Shown: piece by piece, positions 1 through 5,988 of the stretch
Layout: the number at the start of each line of letters is the position of its first letter
Numbering within the stretch: position 1 is the stretch's first letter
Assembly: GCA_947586295.1 (NCBI GenBank)
Contig: CANPXQ010000056.1
Span: 1-6,380, forward strand
Reading direction: 5' to 3'
Length of the DNA: 6,380 nucleotides
Source: an uncultured Bacilli bacterium
Lineage (GTDB): Bacteria > Bacillota_I > Bacilli_A > RF39 > UBA660
The notes under the pieces: model-generated
What the model saw: the letters and a program-made list of their open reading frames with translations, nothing else
The model's database searches: none
Told to the model about the DNA's origin: nothing
Program-made: the position numbers and the translations under genes

Positions 1-1
1 G

Positions 2-1315
2 GCGGACGATTATAAAAGTGGTTATGATATGACAGATCGCACTTGTACGTGTGGGGCCAAAATGAAAAAAGAAGGTCAAGATATGCCTTTTGCGACTTTC
101 TTAGGATTTAAAGCGGAAAAAGTTCCCGATATTGATTTAAATTTCTCCGGGGATAATCAAGCCGCTGCGCATAATCACGTTAAAGTGTTGTTTGGGGAAG
201 ACCATGCCTATCGAGCCGGAACTATTTCTACAGTTGCCGAAAAGACCGCTTTTGGTTATGTAAAAGGTTATTTTGAAGATAAAAATGTTATTGTTAATAA
301 TATTGAAATCGAAAGAATTGCCAAAGGATGTACGGGAGTTAAAAGAACTACTGGTCAACATCCCGGAGGTATTATTGTTATTCCGCAATATATGGATGTC
401 TTTGATTTTACCCCTTATCAATATCCGGCCGATGAACCTGACAGTTCTTGGTATACGACACATTTTGATTTCCACGCTATTCACGACAATGTTTTAAAAC
501 TAGATATTCTAGGTCACGATGATCCTACAATGTTGCGTTATTTAGGAGATACAACGAAAATCAATATTTTAGATATTCCTTTTGATGATAAAAAAGTTTT
601 AAGTTTATTTAATTCCCCTGAAGCTTTAGGGGTAAGTAGTGAAGATATTTTATGTAAAACGGGCACATTAGGAATTCCGGAATTTGGAACTAATTTTACG
701 ATTAATATGCTTTTAGAAATAAAACCTAAACACTTTGCCGATTTAGTTAAAATAGCCGGATTATCTCACGGGACTAATGTTTGGGCCGGTAATGTTCGCG
801 ATATTATTGTCAATAAAGTAGCTACCTTTGATGAAGTAGTAGGGTGTCGGGATGATATAATGATAAGTTTAATTAATTATGGCTTAGATTCATCGGCCGC
901 ATTTAAAATAAGTGAATTTGTGCGGAAAGGAAAACCCAAAAAAGAACCTGAAGCTTGGCAAGAACACGTTAATTTAATGCGAGATTATAATGTTCCCGAA
1001 TGGTTTATAGAATGTTGTCATAAAATTGAATATATGTTCCCTAAGGCTCACGCTTGTGCCTATGTTATGATGGCCTTTAGAGTAGCTTGGTTTAAAGTCT
1101 ATTATCCTTTATATTATTATTCGGCCTTTTTTAGTATTCGACGTAGTGATTTTGATATTAATGCAATGCTTGGAGGATATGATAGCATAAAAAGAAGGTT
1201 AATAGAAATTAAAGAAAAAGGATATAGTGCATCGGTTAAAGAAAATATGATAGCGGATACTTTAGCCGTAGCATTAGAAATGTTAGCGCGAGGTTTTGTT
1301 TTTAAAAGTCTTTAG
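2..1315 (+). CDS. polC: DNA polymerase III PolC-type alpha subunit, C-terminal third (5'-partial; frame breaks at 1315)
   Basis: PolC is the replicative polymerase of low-GC Gram-positives and extends DNA at the fork with the sliding clamp. The frame is already open at base 2, so the ATG at 29 is internal and the exonuclease and PHP domains lie outside the window. Family landmarks are clear. A Cys-rich zinc-knuckle segment lies at 41-58, and the palm motif DIDLNFSG carries two catalytic Asp (128-130, 134-136). KRTTGQHPGG starts at 344, KLDILGHDD carries the third catalytic Asp (503-505), and GLSHGT, GCRDDIM and the fingers motif YMFPKAHACAYV follow. All invariant palm residues are present, so the polymerase core looks functional. 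The frame ends at TAG (1313-1315) just after ARGFVFKSL, where B. subtilis PolC continues for about 80 more residues. That remainder is found in another frame at 1306-1551. The knuckle reads C-T-C where relatives such as B. subtilis have CPRC, one residue shorter. Identification is certain; whether the break is real is not. Confidence 0.96.
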   Translation, partial: ADDYKSGYDMTDRTCTCGAKMKKEGQDMPFATFLGFKAEKVPDIDLNFSGDNQAAAHNHVKVLFGEDHAYRAGTISTVAEKTAFGYVKGYFEDKNVIVNNIEIERIAKGCTGVKRTTGQHPGGIIVIPQYMDVFDFTPYQYPADEPDSSWYTTHFDFHAIHDNVLKLDILGHDDPTMLRYLGDTTKINILDIPFDDKKVLSLFNSPEALGVSSEDILCKTGTLGIPEFGTNFTINMLLEIKPKHFADLVKIAGLSHGTNVWAGNVRDIIVNKVATFDEVVGCRDDIMISLINYGLDSSAAFKISEFVRKGKPKKEPEAWQEHVNLMRDYNVPEWFIECCHKIEYMFPKAHACAYVMMAFRVAWFKVYYPLYYYSAFFSIRRSDFDINAMLGGYDSIKRRLIEIKEKGYSASVKENMIADTLAVALEMLARGFVFKSL

Positions 1316-1551
1316 CGAAAACCTTCTATATTGATACTGAAAATAAAACTTTAATATTACCTTTTATGGTTGTCGATGGTTTAGGAGAAGCAGTAGCGAA
1401 TAAAATTGTCGAAGAAAGAAGTAAAAAGCCCTTCTATTGTATTGAAGATTTCGCTAATCGCGGTAAAGTTAATCAAACAACTTTAGATAAATTACGCCAA
1501 TTAGGTATTTTTAAAGATTTACCGGAAAGTGCCCAAATGAGTCTATTTTAA
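1306..1551 (+). CDS. polC: PolC C-terminal remainder, displaced frame, with clamp-binding tail
   Basis: This stretch encodes the expected end of PolC in the frame displaced from the upstream part. It is open from 1306, because an in-frame TAA lies at 1303-1305, and it stops at TAA 1549-1551. It reads LAKTFYID, then LPFMVVDGLGEAVANKIV (helix-hairpin-helix-like, DNA contact), then RGKVNQTTLDKLRQLGIF, and ends AQMSLF. These match the order of the B. subtilis C-terminus, which ends QLSLF, the motif that binds the beta sliding clamp. The first ATG (1366) falls inside conserved family sequence and has no convincing ribosome-binding site, so separate translation is unlikely. One extra base near 1311-1313 would join it to the upstream frame, but the junction would still be about five residues shorter than B. 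subtilis PolC. I read it as one gene with a small indel (assembly error or mutation), not as a separate protein. Confidence 0.88.
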   Translation, partial: KSLAKTFYIDTENKTLILPFMVVDGLGEAVANKIVEERSKKPFYCIEDFANRGKVNQTTLDKLRQLGIFKDLPESAQMSLF

Positions 1552-1556
1552 GGAGG
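1550..1556 (+). promoter_or_regulatory. Strong Shine-Dalgarno for the pyrophosphohydrolase gene
   Basis: AAGGAGG is a perfect anti-16S match, four bases before ATG 1561. It overlaps the polC stop codon (TAA 1549-1551). This fixes the start of the next gene and indicates co-transcription with polC. Confidence 0.85.
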
Positions 1557-1560
1557 AAAA

Positions 1561-1965
1561 ATGTTAACGATTGAAAGAAAAATATATTTAGAAAATTACT
1601 TAAATGAAAATTATCCTTTAAATATAACCAAAAAAATATTAAATTTATGGCGGTCATATTTTTCGGAAGAAGAAGTTGCTTATTTACATCGAGCTTACTA
1701 CCTACCAATTACAAAAATAAAAGAAGCCGGTAGTAATTTACGTTTAAAAATGAAACTTTATGAAACTCCGGTTATAAAAGAAGCTATCGATTACCGGTTT
1801 ATAGAAGTCGACGAATTATTAAATTACTTAGAGCAAGTTTTGAAGAAAGAAAAAATAAAATCGCAAAATTATGAAAAATTAGTGCGCGATAATATTCCGG
1901 ATATTATAAAAAAAATGGGGAGTTTCCACTTTATAGAGAACTTAATGATGAAGAATATTGGTTAA
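1561..1965 (+). CDS. MazG-like NTP pyrophosphohydrolase, N-terminal part with an unknown leading domain (frame breaks near 1915)
   Basis: The start at ATG 1561 is supported by a perfect ribosome-binding site. Residues 1-100 form a charged, probably helical domain that I do not recognise. Residues 106-116 read KLVRDNIPDII, the characteristic opening of a small all-alpha house-cleaning nucleotide pyrophosphohydrolase family (COG4997-like). After IIKK the frame leaves the family: the last residues, MGSFHFIENLMMKNIG, resemble nothing expected. Frame 3 from 1914 gives NGEFPLYRELNDEEYW, which is what the family should continue with. The change occurs at a run of eight A (1908-1915); nine would restore a single protein of about 210 residues. 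Enzymes of this fold hydrolyse (d)NTPs to NMP and pyrophosphate, often to remove damaged nucleotides; the substrate here is unknown. It sits nine bases after polC, probably in the same operon. Domain assignment rests on motif recall, not a search. Confidence 0.75.
   Translation: MLTIERKIYLENYLNENYPLNITKKILNLWRSYFSEEEVAYLHRAYYLPITKIKEAGSNLRLKMKLYETPVIKEAIDYRFIEVDELLNYLEQVLKKEKIKSQNYEKLVRDNIPDIIKKMGSFHFIENLMMKNIG
1908..1915 (+). other. A8 run at the frame break (possible slippage site or indel)
   Basis: Eight consecutive A are read in frame 1 as (AT)A AAA AAA A(TG). The heptamer A AAA AAA (1908-1914) fits the X XXY YYZ pattern for -1 ribosomal slippage, and a -1 shift leads exactly into the frame that carries the rest of the enzyme (AAT GGG GAG...). 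The run also suits transcriptional slippage or a homopolymer sequencing error. The only hairpin I see downstream (1916-1928) is short and starts one base after the heptamer, closer than usual stimulators. Confidence 0.5.
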
Positions 1966-2192
1966 TGCTTATAGCTAAAGATAAAGAAGAATTAGAAGAA
2001 TTAAAAAAAGCAAAATCTAAAGAAGAAATATGTGAAGAACTTGCCGATAAACTAGCTGTTTTAATCGCTATGGCTGAATTTCATCAAATAAGTCTTTATG
2101 AAGTAATCCAAAAAGAAATTGCCAAAAGAAGCGAAAAGGGCGGTTTTACCCGCCGTTTATACCTCTATAAAGTTTTTCCTAAAGAGCAATGA
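1965..2192 (+). CDS. MazG-like NTP pyrophosphohydrolase, catalytic C-terminal part (displaced frame)
   Basis: This frame holds the metal-binding core of the pyrophosphohydrolase begun at 1561. KEELEELKK supplies an EExxE motif, and EEICEELADKLAV supplies the second acidic motif (E..E..D), the pair that coordinates Mg2+ in MazG-type all-alpha enzymes. It is followed by helix AMAEFHQISLYEVIQKEIAKR and the family's usual ending, RSEKGGFTRRLYLYKV. Conserved coding sequence extends back to 1914 in this frame (NGEFPLYRELNDEEYW, then LMLIAKDK), so the ATG at 1965 is probably an internal Met rather than the true start. However, that ATG overlaps the upstream stop as TAATG, so translational reinitiation could make a short 75-residue product. 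The gene ends with TGA at 2190-2192. I infer one split gene. The alternative is two coupled ORFs, with the core lacking its LVRD strand and therefore probably inactive alone. Confidence 0.75.
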   Translation: MLIAKDKEELEELKKAKSKEEICEELADKLAVLIAMAEFHQISLYEVIQKEIAKRSEKGGFTRRLYLYKVFPKEQ

Positions 2193-2217
2193 AAAAATAG
2201 TATTTTTAACCTATTTT

Positions 2218-2226
2218 TGATATAAT
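2218..2226 (+). promoter_or_regulatory. Extended -10 promoter for yqeG
   Basis: TGATATAAT is a perfect TATAAT (2221-2226) with the TGn extension. No good -35 lies 16-18 bases upstream, which is tolerated in extended -10 promoters. Initiation would fall near 2233, giving a leader of about 20 bases. This makes yqeG independent of the polC operon. Confidence 0.65.
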
Positions 2227-2251
2227 TATAAATAATAAGGATGTGATAGAA

Positions 2252-2770
2252 ATGGATATATTTATTCCCGATATTTATGCGCAAAGTATATATACTATTA
2301 ATTATAAAAAACTCAAAAAAAATGGAATTAAATGTTTAATATTTGATTTAGATAATACTTTAGTACCATATAAAATAAATGATGTACCGGTTAAAGTAAA
2401 AGAGTTATTTGCGCTATTAAGTAGTAATTTTAAAATTATTATAATGTCTAATAGTACCAAAAATCGTCTTCGTCCTTTTAAAGAAAAATTAAATGTCGAT
2501 ACGGCTTATAGTAGTCATAAACCATTTAAGAAAAAATATCAAAAAATAATTAACTTATATCATTTTAAAATAAATGAAGTTGCTTGTATTGGTGATCAAA
2601 TTTTAACTGATATTCTAGGAGCTAATCGAATGGGTTTTACTTCAATTTTAGTTAATAAACTGGCTTTATACGAAACTATTTTTACAAGATTTAATCGAAT
2701 GATTGAAAAACCTATTTTAAAAAAATTAAAAAAGCAAAAATTATTAGTTACCGGGGAATATTATGATTAA
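2252..2770 (+). CDS. yqeG: YqeG family HAD IIIA-type phosphatase
   Basis: This cytoplasmic haloacid-dehalogenase phosphatase has 172 residues, matching B. subtilis YqeG in length and layout. Motif I is FDLDNTLVPY (nucleophile Asp32, acid/base Asp34), motif II is IIIMSNSTKNR (Ser66), the motif III Lys is in SSHKPFKKK (Lys90), and motif IV is IGDQILTDILGANRMG (114-129). The C-terminus contains ETIFTRFNRMIEKPIL, typical of the family. I chose ATG 2252 because AAGGATGTGAT (2237-2247) is one mismatch from the ideal anti-16S sequence and spaced for it; the in-frame GTG at 2243 lies inside that site. The substrate of YqeG is not settled. The family is related to eukaryotic Gep4 phosphatidylglycerophosphate phosphatase, and in Firmicutes it usually sits beside yqeH, as here. 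It is flanked by its own promoter and terminator, so it appears monocistronic despite the yqeH neighbour. All catalytic residues are intact. Confidence 0.93.
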   Translation: MDIFIPDIYAQSIYTINYKKLKKNGIKCLIFDLDNTLVPYKINDVPVKVKELFALLSSNFKIIIMSNSTKNRLRPFKEKLNVDTAYSSHKPFKKKYQKIINLYHFKINEVACIGDQILTDILGANRMGFTSILVNKLALYETIFTRFNRMIEKPILKKLKKQKLLVTGEYYD

Positions 2771-2776
2771 TTTATT

Positions 2777-2799
2777 AAGGAAGTACTTCTTCCTTTTTT
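2777..2799 (+). terminator. Intrinsic terminator after yqeG
   Basis: AAGGAAG (2777-2783) pairs perfectly with CTTCCTT (2789-2795) around a 5-base loop, and a run of T extends to 2799. It starts six bases after the yqeG stop and separates yqeG from the yqeH unit. Confidence 0.85.
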
Positions 2800-2811
2800 A
2801 GTTAAAAATAC

Positions 2812-2840
2812 TTAAAATTTTAATCTATTTATTGTATAAT
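2812..2840 (+). promoter_or_regulatory. Sigma-A-type promoter for the yqeH-mutL-yceD-rpmF unit
   Basis: The -35 candidate TTAAAA (2812-2817; 4 of 6 consensus) and a perfect -10 TATAAT (2835-2840) are separated by 17 bases. The start would be near 2847, leaving a leader of roughly 12 bases with the AGAGAGG ribosome-binding site (2847-2853). The promoter overlaps the in-frame TTG at 2832, arguing against that codon as a start. Confidence 0.7.
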
Positions 2841-2858
2841 AAGTTTAGAGAGGTAGCT

Positions 2859-3779
2859 ATGAAATGTATTGGATGTGGCGCTATATTACAAAATACCGAT
2901 ATTACTAAAGATGGATATACCCCTATAATAAATAATAAATTATGCCAAAGATGTTTTAAAATAAAAAACTATGGAGAAAATATTTTAAGTATTAAGAAAA
3001 TAGATTCTGCGACAGTTATTCAAAAAATTAATCAAAAAGCCCAATTTATTATTTATTTAACGGACTTTTTAAGTATTAGTGAAGAAATAATTAATACTTA
3101 TAAAAGTTTTATGAAACCGAAAATTTTTCTTATAACTAAAGCTGATGTTATACCTAAAAACATAAATAAAGAACAATTAAAAAATAATATAAAAAAAGTC
3201 TATAATCTTAAGGAAGATCTAATTTTTATAAGTACTATTAATAATGAAAATATAAATTATTTAAGAAGTATTATAGAAAGTAAAAAAGAAGTTTTTATCG
3301 CGGGTTATACTAATGCGGGAAAAAGTAGTTTAATAAATAAATTAACGGGTAGTAATATTACTACTAGTAAAAATGCTAATACTACTTTAAATTTTATGAA
3401 AATAAAAATGCAAGAAAGTATAATATATGATACTCCTGGAATAGTTTTTCATAATTTTATAGATGGTTATGTTACCAAAAAAATATTAAAACCTTTAACT
3501 TATCAATTAAAAAGTAAATATGCTTTAAAGATAAATGATTTTTTATTTAATTTTGATATAGATAATAATTTAGTATTATTTTTAAATAATTCGGTAAATG
3601 TTATGAAAAGAAAAAATATTTTTTCTTTTCCAAATACCCTTAAAGTAAAAGAAAATAGTGATTTAATTATTAAAGGATTAGGATTTATTTATATAAAGAA
3701 AGAAAGTATTTTAAAAACTAATATTGATTTAAATTTAATCGAGATTAGAAAATCAATCATAGGAGACCATAATGAGTAA
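2859..3779 (+). CDS. yqeH: Ribosome biogenesis GTPase YqeH (circularly permuted)
   Basis: YqeH is a GTPase needed for assembly of the 30S subunit. A treble-clef-like zinc motif opens the protein (Cys3, Cys6, Cys29, Cys32). The G motifs follow in permuted order: G4 TKAD (93-96, where B. subtilis has NKAD), G5-like ISTIN (124-128), G1 GYTNAGKSS (149-157), a G2-region TT (175-176) and G3 DTPG (191-194). The G4-G5-G1-G3 order is diagnostic of the YqeH/YlqF/YjeQ group. I chose ATG 2859 because it follows AGAGAGG and opens with the zinc motif; an in-frame TTG at 2832 lies in the promoter. At 306 residues it is about 60 shorter than B. subtilis YqeH. Much of the loss is in the C-terminal domain, between LFLNNSVNVMKRKN and the final IKGLGFIYI segment. 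The stop overlaps the mutL start by eight bases, implying translational coupling. Confidence 0.95.
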   Translation: MKCIGCGAILQNTDITKDGYTPIINNKLCQRCFKIKNYGENILSIKKIDSATVIQKINQKAQFIIYLTDFLSISEEIINTYKSFMKPKIFLITKADVIPKNINKEQLKNNIKKVYNLKEDLIFISTINNENINYLRSIIESKKEVFIAGYTNAGKSSLINKLTGSNITTSKNANTTLNFMKIKMQESIIYDTPGIVFHNFIDGYVTKKILKPLTYQLKSKYALKINDFLFNFDIDNNLVLFLNNSVNVMKRKNIFSFPNTLKVKENSDLIIKGLGFIYIKKESILKTNIDLNLIEIRKSIIGDHNE

Positions 3780-5523
3780 GATAAAAGTAATGAGTGAAAA
3801 TATGGCTAATATGATAGCCGCAGGGGAAGTAATTGAAAAGTGTGCATCAATTGTTAAAGAATTAGTCGAAAATGCAATTGATGCTGGAGCGAAAAACATC
3901 AAGGTTAATTTAGAAAATGGGGGAATTAAAAAAATTGAAGTTATAGATGATGGTATAGGTATGGACAGGGAAGATGCCATTTTAGCCTTTTCGCGTCATG
4001 CAACAAGTAAAATATATAAAGAAGATGATTTATTTTTTATTGAAACATTAGGATTTCGGGGTGAAGCTTTAGCTTCTATTGCTAGTGTTAGTGAAGTAAT
4101 ATTAGAAACTTGTAATGGTCAAGAAAGTACGTATGTCCACATAAAAGGTGGTCAAATATTGGATAGTGGACATAGTGATGGAAGAATAGGGACAAAAATA
4201 ACGGTTACAAATTTATTTTATAATACCCCAGCTCGTTTAAAATATTTAAAGACCGAAACAACCGAATTAAATAATTGTCTACAGTTTGTTGAACGCCTAG
4301 CATTATCGAAAACCTCTATTGCTTTTCAGTTAACTAATAATGCTAAAGTATTATTTAAAACAACAGGTAATAATAATTTACTTAAAACAATTCACGAAGT
4401 ATATGGTTTAAATACTTCTCGTAATATGTTAGAAATTAAAGCCTTTTCTGATGATTTTGAAATTTCGGGTTTTATCGCTAAACCTAGCGTTTTAAAAAAG
4501 AATAGATTACATATGCATACTTTTGTTAATGGAAGAATAGTTCGTAATAACGAATTAAATAAAGCTATAAATGATGCTTATAATACTTATAAACACGAAG
4601 GATTTTATCCAGTTGTGGTTATAAATATCTATGTTGATCCAACTTTAGTTGATGTTAATATTCATCCCACCAAACAAGATATTAAAATGAGTAAAATAAA
4701 TGTTTTAACAGAATTAATTTATAAAACAATAAAAGAAACATTATATAAAAACCTTCTTATTCCTAATGCTTACTCTCTTGAAAATAATAATAGTAATCCT
4801 ATGGAACAAAAAGAAAACTATAATTATCCAGAATTTCCAGATAGTATAGTTAATATTAAAGATATACCAGTTAATTTAGAACAACAAAAATTAAATATTG
4901 GTTATGAAGATTTAACCGATGAAGTAAATGGTGAATTTAAAAAGTTAAAATTATATCCTGTAGGTCAAGTACATAAAACATATATTATTGCTCAAGATGA
5001 GACTAATATGTATATAATTGATCAACACGCCGCTCACGAAAGAATTAATTATGAAATGATTACCCAAAAATTTAAAGAAGCTAATGTATTTGTAAGCCAA
5101 ATGCTTATCCCTTTAATATTTGAATTAAGTACGAGTGATTATAAAATATTTATGGAACGAAAAGATATATTAATCGAATTAGGTTTTAAAATTGAAGAAT
5201 ATGGTATTAATACGATTGCTATTAAAGCTCATCCTACTTGGTTAAAAGATGGTTTTGAAGAAGAAAGTATTAGAACTATTGTAGATTTAGTTATCACTAA
5301 AGAACAAAAATTTGAAAAATCTAAATTCTTAGATAATATGGCCAAAATGGTTTCTTGTAAAATGAGTGTTAAAGCTAATGAAGATTTATCTTTCGTCGAA
5401 ATGGAAAAATTACTTAATGATTTAGTAAAATGTGATAATCCATATAATTGTTGTCACGGTAGACCATCAATTATGAAATATTCGGCATATGAATTAGAAA
5501 AAATGTTTAGGAGAGTATTATAA
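3772..5523 (+). CDS. mutL: DNA mismatch repair endonuclease MutL
   Basis: MutL couples mismatch recognition by MutS to strand incision. The N-terminal GHKL ATPase has IAAGEVIEK (15-23), KELVENAIDAGA with catalytic Glu30 and Mg-binding Asn34, DDGIGM (59-64), RHATSKI (75-81) and LGFRGEAL (93-100), then the transducer domain with NTPARLKYLK and the HPTKQDIK loop. After a short linker (about residues 345-395) the C-terminal domain carries the nicking motif DQHAAHERINYE (417-428), SCKMSVKAN (Cys529) and CCHGRP (560-565). This is therefore the endonuclease type found where no MutH exists. QMLIP (443-447) matches the clamp-binding segment of B. subtilis MutL. At 583 residues it is slightly short. 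Small deviations are EK-C for the usual ER-P in motif I, and CCHGRP for CPHGRP. AGGAG (3761-3765) precedes ATG 3772, inside the end of yqeH. mutS is not adjacent. Confidence 0.97.
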   Translation: MSKIKVMSENMANMIAAGEVIEKCASIVKELVENAIDAGAKNIKVNLENGGIKKIEVIDDGIGMDREDAILAFSRHATSKIYKEDDLFFIETLGFRGEALASIASVSEVILETCNGQESTYVHIKGGQILDSGHSDGRIGTKITVTNLFYNTPARLKYLKTETTELNNCLQFVERLALSKTSIAFQLTNNAKVLFKTTGNNNLLKTIHEVYGLNTSRNMLEIKAFSDDFEISGFIAKPSVLKKNRLHMHTFVNGRIVRNNELNKAINDAYNTYKHEGFYPVVVINIYVDPTLVDVNIHPTKQDIKMSKINVLTELIYKTIKETLYKNLLIPNAYSLENNNSNPMEQKENYNYPEFPDSIVNIKDIPVNLEQQKLNIGYEDLTDEVNGEFKKLKLYPVGQVHKTYIIAQDETNMYIIDQHAAHERINYEMITQKFKEANVFVSQMLIPLIFELSTSDYKIFMERKDILIELGFKIEEYGINTIAIKAHPTWLKDGFEEESIRTIVDLVITKEQKFEKSKFLDNMAKMVSCKMSVKANEDLSFVEMEKLLNDLVKCDNPYNCCHGRPSIMKYSAYELEKMFRRVL

Positions 5524-5945
5524 TGGAAATTAATTTAAATGAGTTATATAATAAAGGAAATATTTTAATAGATAACGATATTGTCTTAGATAATATAGAT
5601 ACTAATATTATAAAGAAAATCATCAGTTTACATATAAATGGTTATTTAAAATATACTTTGAGTGAAGAAATAGAAATTAATTTAACAGTTAAGGGACAAA
5701 TGATTATTCCTGATGCTGTTACATTAGAAGATATTTTATATGATTTTAATTTTCCTATAAAAGAAATTTATGATGAATTAAGTTCAGATTTTCAAAAATT
5801 TGTGAAAAAAAATAAAAATATACTTGATATAAATGAAATTTTATGGGAAAATATTGTATTGGAAGTTCCCATTAGTTTAACTAATAATTCTGGTTTACAC
5901 GCATCTGGTAATGGTTGGGAATTAAATGGAGATTCAAATAAATAG
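5523..5945 (+). CDS. yceD: YceD/DUF177 family 23S rRNA accumulation protein
   Basis: This small cytoplasmic protein belongs to the family that almost always lies immediately upstream of rpmF and is linked to 23S rRNA accumulation or processing. Family features are the central EIEINLTVKGQMIIPDAVTLED segment (about residues 49-70; typically a 'G.m.lpC.rtl' region, here Asp instead of the frequent Cys), then LWENIVLEVPISL (about 107-119) and GNGWEL near the end. Start ATG 5523 overlaps the mutL stop as TAATG, with AGGAG at 5509-5513, so it is translationally coupled. At 140 residues it is short, and it lacks the conserved 'DPRL.KLK.L' tail. A similar-looking string, NNRVYKKINEI, follows in another frame up to TAA 5971-5973, so the true C-terminus may extend there. 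Overall similarity to the family is modest, but synteny with rpmF makes the call firm. Confidence 0.85.
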   Translation: MEINLNELYNKGNILIDNDIVLDNIDTNIIKKIISLHINGYLKYTLSEEIEINLTVKGQMIIPDAVTLEDILYDFNFPIKEIYDELSSDFQKFVKKNKNILDINEILWENIVLEVPISLTNNSGLHASGNGWELNGDSNK

Positions 5946-5971
5946 AGTCTATAAAAAAATTAATGAAATTT

Positions 5972-5982
5972 AAAGGTGGTGA
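5972..5982 (+). promoter_or_regulatory. Strong ribosome-binding site of rpmF
   Basis: AAAGGTGGTGA matches the 16S tail with one mismatch (T for A in AAGGAGGTGA), six bases before ATG 5989. This suits a highly expressed ribosomal protein. I see no separate promoter between yceD and rpmF. Confidence 0.75.
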
Positions 5983-5988
5983 ATACTT

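Noticed and set aside
137..484. Reverse-strand open frame of 115 codons
   Set aside because: Lies wholly inside conserved polC coding sequence on the other strand, has low-complexity Asn/Ile-rich content, and matches no family. It is a shadow frame.
1295..1315. Programmed frameshift site in polC
   Set aside because: The frame must change between 1306 and 1315 because TAA occupies 1303-1305 in the second frame. The codons AAA AGT CTT TAG contain no X XXY YYZ heptamer, and the joint would still lack residues.
2190..2192. TGA read as tryptophan (Mycoplasma code)
   Set aside because: The protein's family-typical ending precedes this TGA, reading through reaches another stop quickly, and TGG serves for Trp throughout the window.
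2193..2218. Hairpin AAAAATAG / CTATTTTT after the pyrophosphohydrolase as a terminator
   Set aside because: Eight pairs but only one G-C, a 10-base loop, and the T run is part of the stem rather than after it. It also abuts the yqeG promoter. Too weak to call.
2243..2251. GTG 2243 as the yqeG start
   Set aside because: It lies inside the ribosome-binding site AAGGATGTGAT, and the family N-terminus fits ATG 2252.
3753..3980. Reverse-strand open frame of 75 codons at the yqeH-mutL junction
   Set aside because: Antisense to the highly conserved mutL ATPase motifs; Ser/Ile-rich shadow with no support.
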